In this document: positions 8,679 through 18,613 of the stretch, piece by piece
Layout of the letters: each line of letters opens with the position of its first letter
How positions within the stretch are numbered: position 1 is the first letter of the stretch
NCBI RefSeq assembly: GCF_020880975.1
Contig: NZ_JAJIWP010000001.1
Span: 1,054,001-1,118,000, forward strand
Reading direction: 5' to 3'
Length of the DNA stretch: 64,000 nucleotides
From: Mucilaginibacter sp. UR6-1
GTDB taxonomy: Bacteria; Bacteroidota; Bacteroidia; Sphingobacteriales; Sphingobacteriaceae
Position numbers and translations under genes: made by a program
Notes under the pieces: generated by a model
Seen by the model: only the letters and a program-made list of their open reading frames with translations
What the model was told of the DNA's origin: nothing
Database searches by the model: none

Positions 8679-10499
8679 ATGAGAAACTTGAAAAACCTAT
8701 ACATTGCATTATTTACAGTATTAACTTATACCACCGCCTTTGCACAAACCCCACTGTTACCTACAAAATGGACAAACGCTGCCATACAGAGCGATGTGCC
8801 CCTGGCTGAGTACCCCAGGCCGCAATTGCAACGCGATGAATGGCTGTGCCTGAATGGCAAATGGGATTATCTTGGAGGTAAGGATGCACCACCTGCACTG
8901 CATGCTAAACAGCCCGTATCATTTAATTCCTCAAAAGAAAAAATCAGGGTACCCTACTGCCCCGAGGCTTACTTATCGGGCATTAACCGTAAGCAGGAGA
9001 TCAATATGTGGTATCGCAGAACGATAGAGATACCTGCAAAATGGTCGGGCAAGCAGGTGCTTATACATTTTGACGCGGTTGACCATGATGCTACTTTGTT
9101 TGTTAACGATAAAAAAGTGGGTGAACATGCCGGCGGATACGATTCATTTAGCTTTGATATCACCCCATTCCTGAAAAAGGGGCTTAACACGCTTGTTGTT
9201 GCCGCGCACGACCCTAATGATGGCCGCACGCCATCCGGAAAAAACGGCCCGCGCGGCGATTACGCCTTTACATCCGGCATATGGCAAACAGTTTGGCTCG
9301 AACCGGTTAATAAAACGCATATCGCATCTATCCGTTTAATACCTGACCTGGCAGGCAAAAAGCTCAAAGTACTTGTTAACAGTACTGCTGGCGGTAAGGT
9401 AAAAGCGGTAGCCCTTAATGGTAAAAAAGCGGTAAACCAGGTTAACGGCATTGCAGGCACATACTTTGATCTGCCTATTGAAAACCCGCTTACCTGGTCG
9501 CCGGATGAGCCTTTTCTATATGATCTTCAGCTTACCCTATACAACGCCAATGGGGCTGTTACCGATGAAGTAAAGAGCTACTTTGGCATGCGCGATGTTA
9601 AGCTTGGCAAAGTAAATGGCGTGGTAAGGCCGCTGTTAAACAACAAGTTTGTTATGCAGGTGGGTTTGCTTGACCAGGGTTACTGGCCTGATGGTGTGCT
9701 AACGGCGCCCACAGAAGAAGCGTTGAAATTTGATGTAGAGTTCACCAAAAAAGCGGGCTATAACCTTATTCGCAAACACATGAAAACCGAACCCCAGCGC
9801 TTTTATTATTGGGCTGATAAACTGGGGCTGCTGGTTTGGCAGGATATGCCGGCCATCTGGTACCAAAATGAGGATACAACGGTAGCACATAAAACATTCC
9901 GTAAAGAATGGAAGGCAATTATGGATGATCACTTTAATTCGCCGTCCATCATTACATGGGTACCTTTTAATGAAAACTGGGGCGCGTTTGATGTAAAAAG
10001 CATTACCAACTGGACCAAACAGTATGATCCGTCGCGCCTGGTAAATGGCAATTCGGGCTTTAATAATAACCCCGGTTATCAAAAGGCCTACGGCGACCCG
10101 GGTAACGGTGATTTTGTGGATACGCATATTTATGTTGGCCCCTATGATGCCTCGGTACCTGATGATAAACGGGCGGCATCATTGGGCGAGTTTGGGGGCA
10201 TAGGCCTGTTTACACGCGGGCATATGTGGCCGGTAGAAAATAATGCTTATGATTACGCGGCTACAACCCAGGCGCTAACCGACAGGTATGTACTGCTAAT
10301 GCAGCAGGTAACACAGCTAATGCTATATAAAGGGCTCAGCGTGGCAATTTATACGCAAACAACCGATGTTGAGCATGAAGTTAACGGCGTGTTGACCTAT
10401 GACAGGGCTGTAGAAAAAATGCAGACAGACAGAATTAAGGAGGCCAATCAGGCTGTAATAGCTGATGGCGATCAACTTAACCACAAAGGCGGTAAGTGA
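8679..10499 (+). CDS. Glycoside hydrolase family 2 enzyme
   Basis: This 606-residue secreted enzyme has a signal peptide (MRNLKNLYIALFTVLTYTTAFAQ), an N-terminal jelly-roll sugar-binding domain (about 45-215), an immunoglobulin-like middle domain (about 215-310) and a TIM-barrel catalytic domain. The acid/base glutamate is E432 in the NEN motif (WVPFNENWG) and the nucleophile is E504 in GEFGG. GH2 includes beta-galactosidases, beta-mannosidases and beta-glucuronidases; the exact specificity cannot be fixed here. It is shorter than large LacZ-type enzymes. It starts the + strand side of PUL 1, followed 100 bases later by a DUF1080 lipoprotein and facing a GH130 gene. That suggests beta-linked substrates. 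Confidence 0.92.
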   Translation: MRNLKNLYIALFTVLTYTTAFAQTPLLPTKWTNAAIQSDVPLAEYPRPQLQRDEWLCLNGKWDYLGGKDAPPALHAKQPVSFNSSKEKIRVPYCPEAYLSGINRKQEINMWYRRTIEIPAKWSGKQVLIHFDAVDHDATLFVNDKKVGEHAGGYDSFSFDITPFLKKGLNTLVVAAHDPNDGRTPSGKNGPRGDYAFTSGIWQTVWLEPVNKTHIASIRLIPDLAGKKLKVLVNSTAGGKVKAVALNGKKAVNQVNGIAGTYFDLPIENPLTWSPDEPFLYDLQLTLYNANGAVTDEVKSYFGMRDVKLGKVNGVVRPLLNNKFVMQVGLLDQGYWPDGVLTAPTEEALKFDVEFTKKAGYNLIRKHMKTEPQRFYYWADKLGLLVWQDMPAIWYQNEDTTVAHKTFRKEWKAIMDDHFNSPSIITWVPFNENWGAFDVKSITNWTKQYDPSRLVNGNSGFNNNPGYQKAYGDPGNGDFVDTHIYVGPYDASVPDDKRAASLGEFGGIGLFTRGHMWPVENNAYDYAATTQALTDRYVLLMQQVTQLMLYKGLSVAIYTQTTDVEHEVNGVLTYDRAVEKMQTDRIKEANQAVIADGDQLNHKGGK

Positions 10500-10599
10500 T
10501 TTTATACTAATGCCAGATCATTCTGATACAAACTACTATATTTAAGTTTATAAATATTGCAGATACTAAACGTACCCCTTTAATAATTCAACTAATTAC

Positions 10600-11397
10600 A
10601 TGAAGAAGATATACTATGCAGCCGTATTATGTAGTGCTATTTTTTGGGGATGCTCGGGTAGCACTAAAATAACGGGCAGCGATCACGGCTGGAAAACTTT
10701 ATTTAACGGTAAGGACATTGATGACTGGATAGTTAAGATACACCACCACGATGTTAACGTAAATTATGGCAATACCTTTAGGGTTGAAGATGGTATAATC
10801 AAAATAAGGTACGACCAGTATGGCGACTTTAATGATCAGTTTGGCCACCTGTATTATAAAACACCTTTTTCACACTATCACCTGCGATTTGAATACCGTT
10901 TTGTTGGCAAGCTGCAAAAAGGCGCGCCTGATTATACCTTACTTAACAGCGGTGTGATGTTTCACTCGCAGGACCCCAGAACTATCCTGAAAGAACAGGA
11001 CTGGCCAATATCAATTGAAATGCAGTTGTTAGGCGGCTTGGGAGATGGAAAATCACGACCGACCGGTAACATGTGTTCGCCGGGCACTGATGTGGTTTAT
11101 AAAGGAGCCGTATCCCAGGATCATTGCATCAGCTCAAGCTCAAAAACTTATGACGGCGATCAGTGGGTTAAGGGCGAGCTGATAGTAAATGGCAATAAGC
11201 AAATAACGCATATCATCAACGGCGATACTGTGTTGCAATATTCACACCCTACCATTGGCGGCGGCGTTGCCACCGGATTCAACCCTAAATTTAAGCAAGA
11301 TGGCAAGGCATTAACTGATGGCTTTATTGCCCTGCAAAGCGAAGGCCAGCCTGTTGATTTCAGGAATATAGAAATAAAGGAATTACCCGCCCAATAA
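10600..11397 (+). CDS. DUF1080 lipoprotein, 3-keto-disaccharide hydrolase family
   Basis: This 265-residue lipoprotein has a lipobox (AIFWGCSG, Cys18). The mature part begins GWKTLFNGKDIDDWI, the hallmark of the DUF1080 concanavalin-like fold. Further motifs are YKTPFSHYHLRFEYRF, NSGVMFHSQDP and the C-terminal GFIALQSEGQPVDFRNIEIKEL. Characterised members hydrolyse 3-keto-glycosides; others bind or cleave modified sugars. It follows the GH2 gene and ends before a bidirectional terminator, so GH2-DUF1080 probably form a two-gene + strand unit. Its role in PUL 1 is inferred from position only. Confidence 0.9.
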   Translation: MKKIYYAAVLCSAIFWGCSGSTKITGSDHGWKTLFNGKDIDDWIVKIHHHDVNVNYGNTFRVEDGIIKIRYDQYGDFNDQFGHLYYKTPFSHYHLRFEYRFVGKLQKGAPDYTLLNSGVMFHSQDPRTILKEQDWPISIEMQLLGGLGDGKSRPTGNMCSPGTDVVYKGAVSQDHCISSSSKTYDGDQWVKGELIVNGNKQITHIINGDTVLQYSHPTIGGGVATGFNPKFKQDGKALTDGFIALQSEGQPVDFRNIEIKELPAQ

Positions 11398-11423
11398 TAG
11401 TGTGTACAATAACAAGGTTCCAT

Positions 11424-11454
11424 AAATGCCCCGTATTAACTATACGGGGCATTT
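11424..11454. terminator. Bidirectional terminator between DUF1080 and GH130
   Basis: A perfect 13-bp stem (11424-11436 with 11442-11454, core AAATGCCCCGTAT) closes a 5-base loop. It lies between two convergent genes, 27 bases from one stop and 10 from the other. The T tracts are short, so it is called from the strong stem and its placement. Confidence 0.8.
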
Positions 11455-11463
11455 GTAATTTAA

Positions 11464-12618
11464 CTATTCTATCGGATCAGGCAATGATGGTTTAACCGGA
11501 TCATAAACTGCTACGCATACCCGCGAATCTGCCGCACCGTAATAGAGGTACCATTTCCTTTTAAAATACACCAGCCCTTCCAGAAACACAGTACCCGCGG
11601 GGTACTGACCGCTTTTTTCAAACGAAGCCATGGGGCGCATAAACGGCACGTCCAACCTTTCCTTAAAATTTAAAGGATCATTTTTATCAAATAAAGCCTG
11701 ACCGGCGCAGTAGCTATTCAGCGTAAAGCGGGAATCTCCATCGCCGTTACTTTTGTTTTTGCCATTATAAAGCAGCACAATGCCCTTATCTGTTAATACA
11801 GCAGGCGGGCCGCATTCCGTAAGTTCACTATCAAAGTAGCCTTTACGTGGCGAAAAAAGTGCTTTTAGTGTTCCATCACTGTTAACTACTGGTGTCCAGT
11901 CAACAAGGTTGGTAGAGGTAGCTGCATATACACTCAATTCGCCCCAATACATCCAGTACTTGCCTTTTATTTTGGCAACTACCTGTTTACCATTAACCAG
12001 TTTGGTAATTATTGATGCTGACTTATGCGGTATGTTTACAAATTTACCTTTATAGGCATCCTCAAATATAGGCCCGTGCTTAGTCCACTTTTTCAGATCT
12101 TTTGAGGTTGCTACGCCAAGCCTCGGCGTATGCCGGTTCCATTGCGTATAAAACACAACGTATGTACCGTTTGCCGTTACTGCAACCCGCGGATCTTCGC
12201 AGCCGCCCGGCCATTCATACTTCTTTTGGCTGTCATTAGCCGGATAAAATACCGGCACTTTGCTGCGTTTAAAATGCAAGCCATCGGTACTGGCCGCATA
12301 ACCAAGGCGCGAAGTACGGTACCCGATACCTACACCTGATTTATCTTCGGAACGATAGAGTACCACGATCTTTCCGTTGTGTACCGCAGCCCCCGGGTTA
12401 AAGGTATCGTTAGACTCCCACCCTACCTGTTTCTTTAAAACAGGATCGAAAAACCGGGTAGTGGTGTCCGGCGAAATGATGGGGTTTGTATTTTCGGGCC
12501 GGGCAAAGCCGCCCAAAGCCCAATCAGGCAATCGGCTTACGGTTTGCTGTGCAAAAGCACAGCTACCGGCCAGCAATAATAAAATAGCGACGTTTAATTT
12601 TATAAGATTGTTTTTCAT
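11464..12618 (-). CDS. Glycoside hydrolase family 130-like enzyme, secreted
   Basis: This 384-residue protein with signal peptide (MKNNLIKLNVAILLLLAGSCAFAQ) is built as a five-bladed beta-propeller. The GH130 signature GCEDPRVAV is near residue 140 and NPGAAVHNGKIVVLYR near 75. Repeated blade patterns (YVVFYTQWN, YWMYWGELSVYAATS, GIVLLYNGKN, WYLYYGAADSRVCVAV) fill the rest. GH130 enzymes are phosphorylases or hydrolases acting on beta-mannosides. Secretion favours a hydrolase because phosphorylases need intracellular phosphate. It is the last gene of the - strand SusC-SusD-LamG-GH130 set of PUL 1. The linkage it cleaves is not predictable from these motifs. Confidence 0.88.
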   Translation of the reverse strand: MKNNLIKLNVAILLLLAGSCAFAQQTVSRLPDWALGGFARPENTNPIISPDTTTRFFDPVLKKQVGWESNDTFNPGAAVHNGKIVVLYRSEDKSGVGIGYRTSRLGYAASTDGLHFKRSKVPVFYPANDSQKKYEWPGGCEDPRVAVTANGTYVVFYTQWNRHTPRLGVATSKDLKKWTKHGPIFEDAYKGKFVNIPHKSASIITKLVNGKQVVAKIKGKYWMYWGELSVYAATSTNLVDWTPVVNSDGTLKALFSPRKGYFDSELTECGPPAVLTDKGIVLLYNGKNKSNGDGDSRFTLNSYCAGQALFDKNDPLNFKERLDVPFMRPMASFEKSGQYPAGTVFLEGLVYFKRKWYLYYGAADSRVCVAVYDPVKPSLPDPIE

Positions 12619-12638
12619 TTACTAAATAATTTTAGATG

Positions 12639-13694
12639 TTAATCAGGTTTTTCCATGGTATAAACGGATAACACTTCAGCATCTGACAAGGCTTTGTTAT
12701 AAAAACGTATATCATCCAGATCACCTTTGAAATATGCCGGCCCCCAATAGTAAAACGGACTGCTCTGATCGTTAAAATTTAAGATGCCTTTAGGCAGGCT
12801 TTGACCTATTACCAAGTTAACCGGCGTAGTAAGCGTTACCGGTGTACCGGTTACCTGTGCTGTTTTTACCAGTTTATCGTTAACATAAAACTTCATGGTG
12901 CCGTTGGTGTAGGATACTGTAGCAAACGTCCAAACATCCTGTGGTATAACGCCCGGGTTACTATCTACATCTTTATAACCGTTATCGGCGTGTATGGTCA
13001 GAAACAGGAAGTTGTTTCCTTGCAACTGAAATTTAAATCCGTTGTAAGTATTTAACGAGAATATATAGTTATCATTAAAAGTCACCCTTCTCCTGATCCA
13101 TAAGCTGATAGTAAACGCTTTTGGATTAAGATCAGCCGTGTACGGCACCTCAACATAGGCGCCATTATCAAACTCAAGGGCACTGTTTGGCTCGTTAAAA
13201 CGGTCGGCAATCAATTTCGGCAGTGTTTTACCATCAACCGGAGCTGTGCCCGGCCCAATAATACCGGTCATTAACGTACCATCATGGCCATTACCTGATA
13301 TATCATCGGCATTGCCGGTAAAACGCCATTGCGCTATCAGGTTTTCGGCCGATACATCCTGTATAAGGCGCGACTGAAAGGCTGTCATGGCGCGGTTAAG
13401 GTTAGCCGCCGCGTTATCTATCTCACGTTGTGTATAGGTACCGGCATTTTTAACCGCCGTTGCCATATCTATCGATTTTTTAAATTCGGCTTTTGAGCCA
13501 ACGGCATAGTTGCCTGCCATTTTACCTTCAACCGCACTGTTGTAAAGTTCGGTAGCTGATGCTATAACTTCGGTAACGGTATTTACATTGCCGGGTGTAC
13601 TATCCTGCTTTTCATCCTTTTTACAGCCTGATATAGTTACCAGCGCAGCCAATATCCAAATGGCTAAACTTAGTTTGTTTTTTAATGCTCTCAT
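12639..13694 (-). CDS. LamG-domain surface lipoprotein
   Basis: This 351-residue lipoprotein has a lipobox (VTISGCKKDEK, Cys23). After it comes a helical FIVAR-like region (about 40-115: ATELYNSAVEGKMAG, then REIDNAAANLNRAMTAFQ). A LamG/concanavalin-like jelly roll fills about 120-350, with features ISLWIRRRVTFNDNYIFSL, KFYVNDKLVKTAQVTG and LDDIRFYNKALSDAEVLSVY. This last pattern is the standard LamG_3 ending. The gene sits directly between SusD and GH130, the usual slot for a surface glycan-binding protein, so that role is inferred. The gap to SusD is only 11 bases. Confidence 0.85.
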   Translation of the reverse strand: MRALKNKLSLAIWILAALVTISGCKKDEKQDSTPGNVNTVTEVIASATELYNSAVEGKMAGNYAVGSKAEFKKSIDMATAVKNAGTYTQREIDNAAANLNRAMTAFQSRLIQDVSAENLIAQWRFTGNADDISGNGHDGTLMTGIIGPGTAPVDGKTLPKLIADRFNEPNSALEFDNGAYVEVPYTADLNPKAFTISLWIRRRVTFNDNYIFSLNTYNGFKFQLQGNNFLFLTIHADNGYKDVDSNPGVIPQDVWTFATVSYTNGTMKFYVNDKLVKTAQVTGTPVTLTTPVNLVIGQSLPKGILNFNDQSSPFYYWGPAYFKGDLDDIRFYNKALSDAEVLSVYTMEKPD

Positions 13695-13705
13695 GGCTTT
13701 TCAAT

Positions 13706-15208
13706 TTATCTGCCTAATAATTTATTGGTTTGACGCTCGCTTTCAGGTATCGGGAAAAACTTATGCTGCTCATAATTAAAGTTAGAAACATCCCTTAAAG
13801 CGTTGGTAGCATAAGCACTGCCATAGCGTATTATGTCAAAGAAACGACCGAATTCGAGCGCGAGTTCTGAACGGCGTTCACGGCGGATGACAGCCCTTAG
13901 ATCCGACTGATCCGTAGTGGTAACATCAGGAAGCAAACCAGCCGGTATAGTGGTACTGCCCAAAGTGCTATCAAACAAATAGCTTTCGCGGGCACGTTTA
14001 CGCACCTTGTTTAACGGCACCAATGCCTGCGCACTTTTTCCGGATTCATTTAACGCTTCTGCCTTGATCAGCAGCACATCGGCAAAACGCAGCACCTCGG
14101 TGTTAAGGTCGGCATCGCCTTTTGTAGCTACAGGAATTTCGGATAGCGGCTGGATTTGCTTTTTGGTAAGGTATCCGGTAGCTGTCCAGCTTGGGTCAAA
14201 CGTCGAATCAAAATATGGATGCCCTTCTCTGGCCACAGTATAATCCAACCGCGGATCAGCAACGCCATCCGGAGAGCGCTCAAAATTATCTACCAAACTT
14301 TGTGTTGGCTGAAAAAAGCCATAACCATTTAGCGCGCCGCGCGGTGCAAAAGCCTGGTTTAAGCCATTGCCCTGCTTTGGGCTCAAACCGGCAACATGTT
14401 GTACAGCGAAGATCACCTCGGTATTATTCTCTGTTTTAGCGTTAAAATTGTCGGTAAATTTTGGTGTTAACTGGTAGCCAAGTGCCTCAACCTGCTCGGC
14501 AGCGGTTACTGCCGCGTCATACTTCTTTTCAAACAGGTAAGTTTTGGCTAATAATGCCAGCGCTGCCCCCTTGGTTGCACGGCCCAGATCGGCACCTGTC
14601 CAACTGTTTGGCAAAGCCTGCGCGGCCTCCTGGCAATCCTTCTCTATCTGGGCAAATATTTGTGCCTGAGCAACGGCAGGTGCCTGCAAATTATCTGCTG
14701 TAGCAACCTCTAATCTTAACGGAATATCGCCGTAGCTGTTGGTAAGTATAAAGTAGTAATAGGCCCTTAAAAATTTGGCCTGCCCCACTATGGTCGCTTT
14801 GTCGGCATCGGGTACCGCCGCGTTATCAGCGGTAAGCCCCTGTATAACAAAGTTCGCTTTTGATACCCCATCATAATAACGGCTCCAAACACCCTCAACC
14901 GCGGCGTTGCTGGTTAAGATATTAAAGTTGTTGATGTTATCAATATCAGCCTGATCACCTGCCAAACCACCTTTCACGGCATCGTCTGACGCGACATCGC
15001 CCAAAACCCATAACTGGTTTGCAAATGCATCGCCAAAGTTTAACGGCACATAGGCCGCGTTCACGGCAGCCTTAGCGTTACCTACTGAATTAAAATATTT
15101 ACCGGCCTCGTACGTGCCCAAAATAGGCTGATCGAGCGCTTTATTGCACCCTGCGGCAGGCAACAATAACCCACCCGCCAAGGCTATATATATGTATTTT
15201 TTAAACAT
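13706..15208 (-). CDS. SusD-like nutrient-binding lipoprotein (PUL 1)
   Basis: This 500-residue RagB/SusD-family outer-membrane lipoprotein has a lipobox (LLPAAGCNKALDQP, Cys21). Family features include the TPR-rich helices, the AKFLRAYYYFILTNSYGDIPL segment (about 145-165), ATKGAALALLAKTYLFEKKYDAA, and the C-terminal RRERRSELALEFGRFFDIIRYG with ending FFPIPESERQTNKLLGR. SusD proteins bind glycan and close the lid of the partner SusC transporter. The SusC gene lies 18 bases upstream. Length is normal. The substrate is unknown, but the surrounding GH130 and GH2 suggest a beta-linked, possibly mannose-containing, glycan. Confidence 0.95.
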   Translation of the reverse strand: MFKKYIYIALAGGLLLPAAGCNKALDQPILGTYEAGKYFNSVGNAKAAVNAAYVPLNFGDAFANQLWVLGDVASDDAVKGGLAGDQADIDNINNFNILTSNAAVEGVWSRYYDGVSKANFVIQGLTADNAAVPDADKATIVGQAKFLRAYYYFILTNSYGDIPLRLEVATADNLQAPAVAQAQIFAQIEKDCQEAAQALPNSWTGADLGRATKGAALALLAKTYLFEKKYDAAVTAAEQVEALGYQLTPKFTDNFNAKTENNTEVIFAVQHVAGLSPKQGNGLNQAFAPRGALNGYGFFQPTQSLVDNFERSPDGVADPRLDYTVAREGHPYFDSTFDPSWTATGYLTKKQIQPLSEIPVATKGDADLNTEVLRFADVLLIKAEALNESGKSAQALVPLNKVRKRARESYLFDSTLGSTTIPAGLLPDVTTTDQSDLRAVIRRERRSELALEFGRFFDIIRYGSAYATNALRDVSNFNYEQHKFFPIPESERQTNKLLGR

Positions 15209-15226
15209 GACTATGTTTGTTATTGG

Positions 15227-18200
15227 TTAAAAATTAGCGTTTATACCCACTGTAAAGGTGCGTGCTGACGGATAAGTACCCCAATCAATACCCACTGCCC
15301 TTACACCATCGCCCTGTGAATTGCTGTTGGTATATATTTCCGGGTCGATACCAGTGTATTTGGTGATCGTAAATACGTTTTGCGCGCTTACGAACAGCCT
15401 TACAGATGATAACCTGATGCTTTTCAGCACACGATCATTAAAGGAGTAGCCTAACTGCACATTTTTTAAACGCAGGTATGAGCCGCTCTCTAAAAACCGG
15501 GTTGAGGGGCGCTTGTTATTGGTAGCGCCATCCCAGGACAGTCGGGGAAATTCATTGGTTGAACCTTCGCCGTTCCAGCTTTGTGTAGCTATACGCTCGG
15601 TAATATTAAAAGCGCGGTAAAAGCCTTCAATATCAGTATTCACCTGGTTGTACAGCTTGTTGCCTTGTACCCCCTGAAAAAATAAACTTACATCAAAACC
15701 ACTGTATGACAGATTTGCCGTTAAGCCGTAAGTAAACTTAGGTATCGGGCTGCCTGCATAAGTACGGTCATACTCATCTATCACCCCATCAGGTGTGCCA
15801 TCGGGCCCACTAACATCTTTAAACTTTACATCGCCCGGCTTAATGCCCGGGCCCTGGTAAGCGTGGGTAAATACCTCCTGCTCGTTTTGAAAAATGCCAT
15901 CCTGCTCTAACAGATAAAATGAACCTACCGGATGCCCGACAGCGGTGCGCGTAGCATAATAATTATTATCAATACGGCCACCAACCAGCGGCGAACCACC
16001 TGCCAGCGAGGTTACCTCGTTTTTATTGATGGTAAAGTTACCTATCAGCTCATACTTAAACTTTTTCTTAACCGGGCTACGGTAGTTAAGCTCAAACTCA
16101 AAACCCTGGTTGCGCATTTTGCCCGCGTTAACAAAGGCACTTGCAGCACCGCCCGCGCTGGTGGGTTGTGCCGGTTGCAAAAGCATACCCGAGGTATTTT
16201 TGATATAATAATCGGCCGTAATATTTAAGGCGTCCTCAAATAACCCTAAATCAAGGCCAACATCGGTTTGCGTGCTGGTTTCCCAACGTACGTTGGGATT
16301 GCCTAATGTATTTATGGAATAGCCCGCATTACTGGTGCCGTTAAACGGATAATAACCCGATGTATTAACCAGGGTAGCATAACTAAAGTTACCTATCTCC
16401 TGGTTGCCCAACTGGCCAATACCGGCCCTTAATTTTAAGGCACTTATTGGCCCGGCATTTTTCATAAATTCTTCCTGATCTATACGCCAGCCTAATGATC
16501 CGCCATAGAAATTTCCGTAGCGGTTTGATGGGTCAAGTCTTGACGATCCATCACGACGGAAATTAAATGTAGCCAGGTACTTATTGTTATAGGTATAGTT
16601 TACCCTTCCAAATAATGATGCTAATGCCCAGTGTGTTTGGTTACCACCATTTTGCTGTATACCAAGGCCATTGTCCAGATACTGGAAAGTTTCGCCCTGA
16701 TCAGTAAACAGGGTGCGCGAAGCACCCATTACCCGTGTATCACTTTTAACCAGCTCGGTACCGGCTAAAAAGTTAAATACGTGCTTATCAAGTGTAAGAT
16801 CATATGTAGCAGTATTTGTCCAGTTATAATCAAACTGGTTGGTATTTGATTGTGCCAAACTGTTGGGTGTATTCAAAAAGCGATCGACACCCCAGGTGGC
16901 AAAAAATTGTTTGTAATCGGTTATCAGGAAATTGGTACCGAAGTCAGTGCGAAGTTTCAGATTTTTAACCGGCCTAACTTCCAAAAAAACATTCCCTAAT
17001 ACCGAGTAATCATAAAAATTACGGTTATAGTTATCAGCAAAACCAACCGGGTTAAGGCCATCGCCAAAAAACTCCGGATTTTCAGGTATATCAACAAACT
17101 GGCCATCGGCACGGTAAACCGGTGTGGCCGGTGTACGAAAGAGCGCATATCGTAAAACGCTTGCACCCGGATTACCCGCGCCAAAACCATCGCCCGAAGT
17201 ACCCACTTGCCGGTTTTTAGAATAACCCAGGTTTATGTTAGTACCCACCGTTACATAGTTTGATAAGGTGCTGTTGATACTGGTACGCAGGTTAAGGCGA
17301 TCAAACGATGAGTTTTTGATCAGGCCTTTTTGCGTAAAATAATTGGCTGATACAATATAGGTAGTGTTATCGCTGCCACCGCTTATTGATGCCTGTACGT
17401 TACTTATAGGTGCCGGCCTCAGTACTTCCTTTTGCCAGTCAACATCAGGCAGGCCGCCATCAATAATACTTTGCGGAATGGGAGTTCGGCCATCTGCCGC
17501 GGCCGCGGTATTGTAAGCTGCAACATACTGGCTGGTATTAGCCATTTTAATTAAATGCTGCGAAGTTTGCACCCCTGTATAGGCATTAACATTTACTTTT
17601 GGCTTGCCGCTTTTACCCTTTTTGGTGGTAACTATCACCACACCATTTGATGCCCTTGCCCCATAAATGGCGGCTGATGATGCATCCTTTAGTACGCTTA
17701 TGGATTCAATATCATTGGGTGAGATCTGGTTAATACCATCCTTGGTAGGTATACCATCAATAACATACAATGGGCTGTTATCATTAATAGTACCTATACC
17801 ACGTATACGTACGTTGATACCATCACCCGGCGCACCGGTAGATTGGGTAACGGTTACACCCGCGGCTTTACCCTGCAATATCTGATCGGCACCACCTACA
17901 GGCAAATTGGCAATATCGCTGCTTTTAATGCTTGATACCGCCCCTGTAAGGTCGGCCTTTTTTTGCGTGGCATAGCCTACAACCAATACCTCAGTAAGCG
18001 CGCTGCTTGTTGGTTGCAGCTTTACGGTTAAGGCCTGGGCTGTAGTAGCCGTAATGGTTTGTGTAGTGTAACCAATACTTTTAACCTCGAGCACGGCCCC
18101 GGCCGTAACAGACAGCCTGAACTTTCCGTCAATATCAGTAGCAACACCTGTGGTGGTGCCCTTAACCTGTACGGTTGCACCAACCAGGGTTTCGTTAGTA

Positions 18201-18325
18201 TTGGCATCGGTTACTGTACCTGTAACCAATACATTTTGTGCGTAACCGGGCAGGTATACGCATAGCAGCAGGAACATGCTACATAATGCCGCCCTCCAGC
18301 TAAGAGTTTTTGTAAAATTCATCAT
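15227..18325 (-). CDS. SusC-like TonB-dependent transporter (PUL 1)
   Basis: This 1032-residue outer-membrane transporter has a signal peptide (about 1-29), a carboxypeptidase-regulatory domain (about 33-110: VTGTVTDANTNETLVGATVQVKG), and a plug domain with LTEVLVVGYATQKKADLTGAV and the SusC motifs PLYVIDGIP and IESISVLKDASSAAIYGARASNGVVIVTTKKG. A 22-strand barrel follows, ending GTYPSARTFTVGINANF. It has no STN signalling domain, so it is a plain transporter. With SusD it imports oligosaccharides in a TonB-dependent way. It is the first gene of the leftward PUL 1 operon and diverges from the LacI gene across 288 bases. Confidence 0.96.
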   Translation of the reverse strand: MMNFTKTLSWRAALCSMFLLLCVYLPGYAQNVLVTGTVTDANTNETLVGATVQVKGTTTGVATDIDGKFRLSVTAGAVLEVKSIGYTTQTITATTAQALTVKLQPTSSALTEVLVVGYATQKKADLTGAVSSIKSSDIANLPVGGADQILQGKAAGVTVTQSTGAPGDGINVRIRGIGTINDNSPLYVIDGIPTKDGINQISPNDIESISVLKDASSAAIYGARASNGVVIVTTKKGKSGKPKVNVNAYTGVQTSQHLIKMANTSQYVAAYNTAAAADGRTPIPQSIIDGGLPDVDWQKEVLRPAPISNVQASISGGSDNTTYIVSANYFTQKGLIKNSSFDRLNLRTSINSTLSNYVTVGTNINLGYSKNRQVGTSGDGFGAGNPGASVLRYALFRTPATPVYRADGQFVDIPENPEFFGDGLNPVGFADNYNRNFYDYSVLGNVFLEVRPVKNLKLRTDFGTNFLITDYKQFFATWGVDRFLNTPNSLAQSNTNQFDYNWTNTATYDLTLDKHVFNFLAGTELVKSDTRVMGASRTLFTDQGETFQYLDNGLGIQQNGGNQTHWALASLFGRVNYTYNNKYLATFNFRRDGSSRLDPSNRYGNFYGGSLGWRIDQEEFMKNAGPISALKLRAGIGQLGNQEIGNFSYATLVNTSGYYPFNGTSNAGYSINTLGNPNVRWETSTQTDVGLDLGLFEDALNITADYYIKNTSGMLLQPAQPTSAGGAASAFVNAGKMRNQGFEFELNYRSPVKKKFKYELIGNFTINKNEVTSLAGGSPLVGGRIDNNYYATRTAVGHPVGSFYLLEQDGIFQNEQEVFTHAYQGPGIKPGDVKFKDVSGPDGTPDGVIDEYDRTYAGSPIPKFTYGLTANLSYSGFDVSLFFQGVQGNKLYNQVNTDIEGFYRAFNITERIATQSWNGEGSTNEFPRLSWDGATNNKRPSTRFLESGSYLRLKNVQLGYSFNDRVLKSIRLSSVRLFVSAQNVFTITKYTGIDPEIYTNSNSQGDGVRAVGIDWGTYPSARTFTVGINANF

Positions 18326-18613
18326 AATAGGTAAATAATTTTTGTTGGTTTAAAATGGCATGTTGTTATACCGCCTGATTGCAGATACATAGAAGAACAT
18401 CTTTTTCATAGGCAAAAATGTTAAAGCGTAAATAATTGATAATGAAATAAAAGCAATACGATTACCTGACGAATGATAGATCAGGCAAAAGATTGGTTTA
18501 CGTTGGTTAATCAAACCTAAGAATACTAAACGGGTTTAGCAAATTATTTTTTATATTTTGATAGCTACTACATTATATTTGTAACCAATGCTCAACTATC
18601 AACCTACGGTGTT
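18326..18613. promoter_or_regulatory. Divergent SusC/LacI control region
   Basis: These 288 bases between divergent susC-like (-) and lacI-like (+) genes hold two operator-like inverted repeats: CTAAAC-GG-GTTTAG at 18526-18539 and GGTTT(13 bases)AAACC at 18495-18517. A Bacteroidota -7 type element TATATTTG (TAnnTTTG) lies at 18574-18581, pointing toward lacI. The expected -33 TTTG is at a shorter than usual distance (18557-18560). Binding of the adjacent LacI protein is an inference. Confidence 0.45.
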
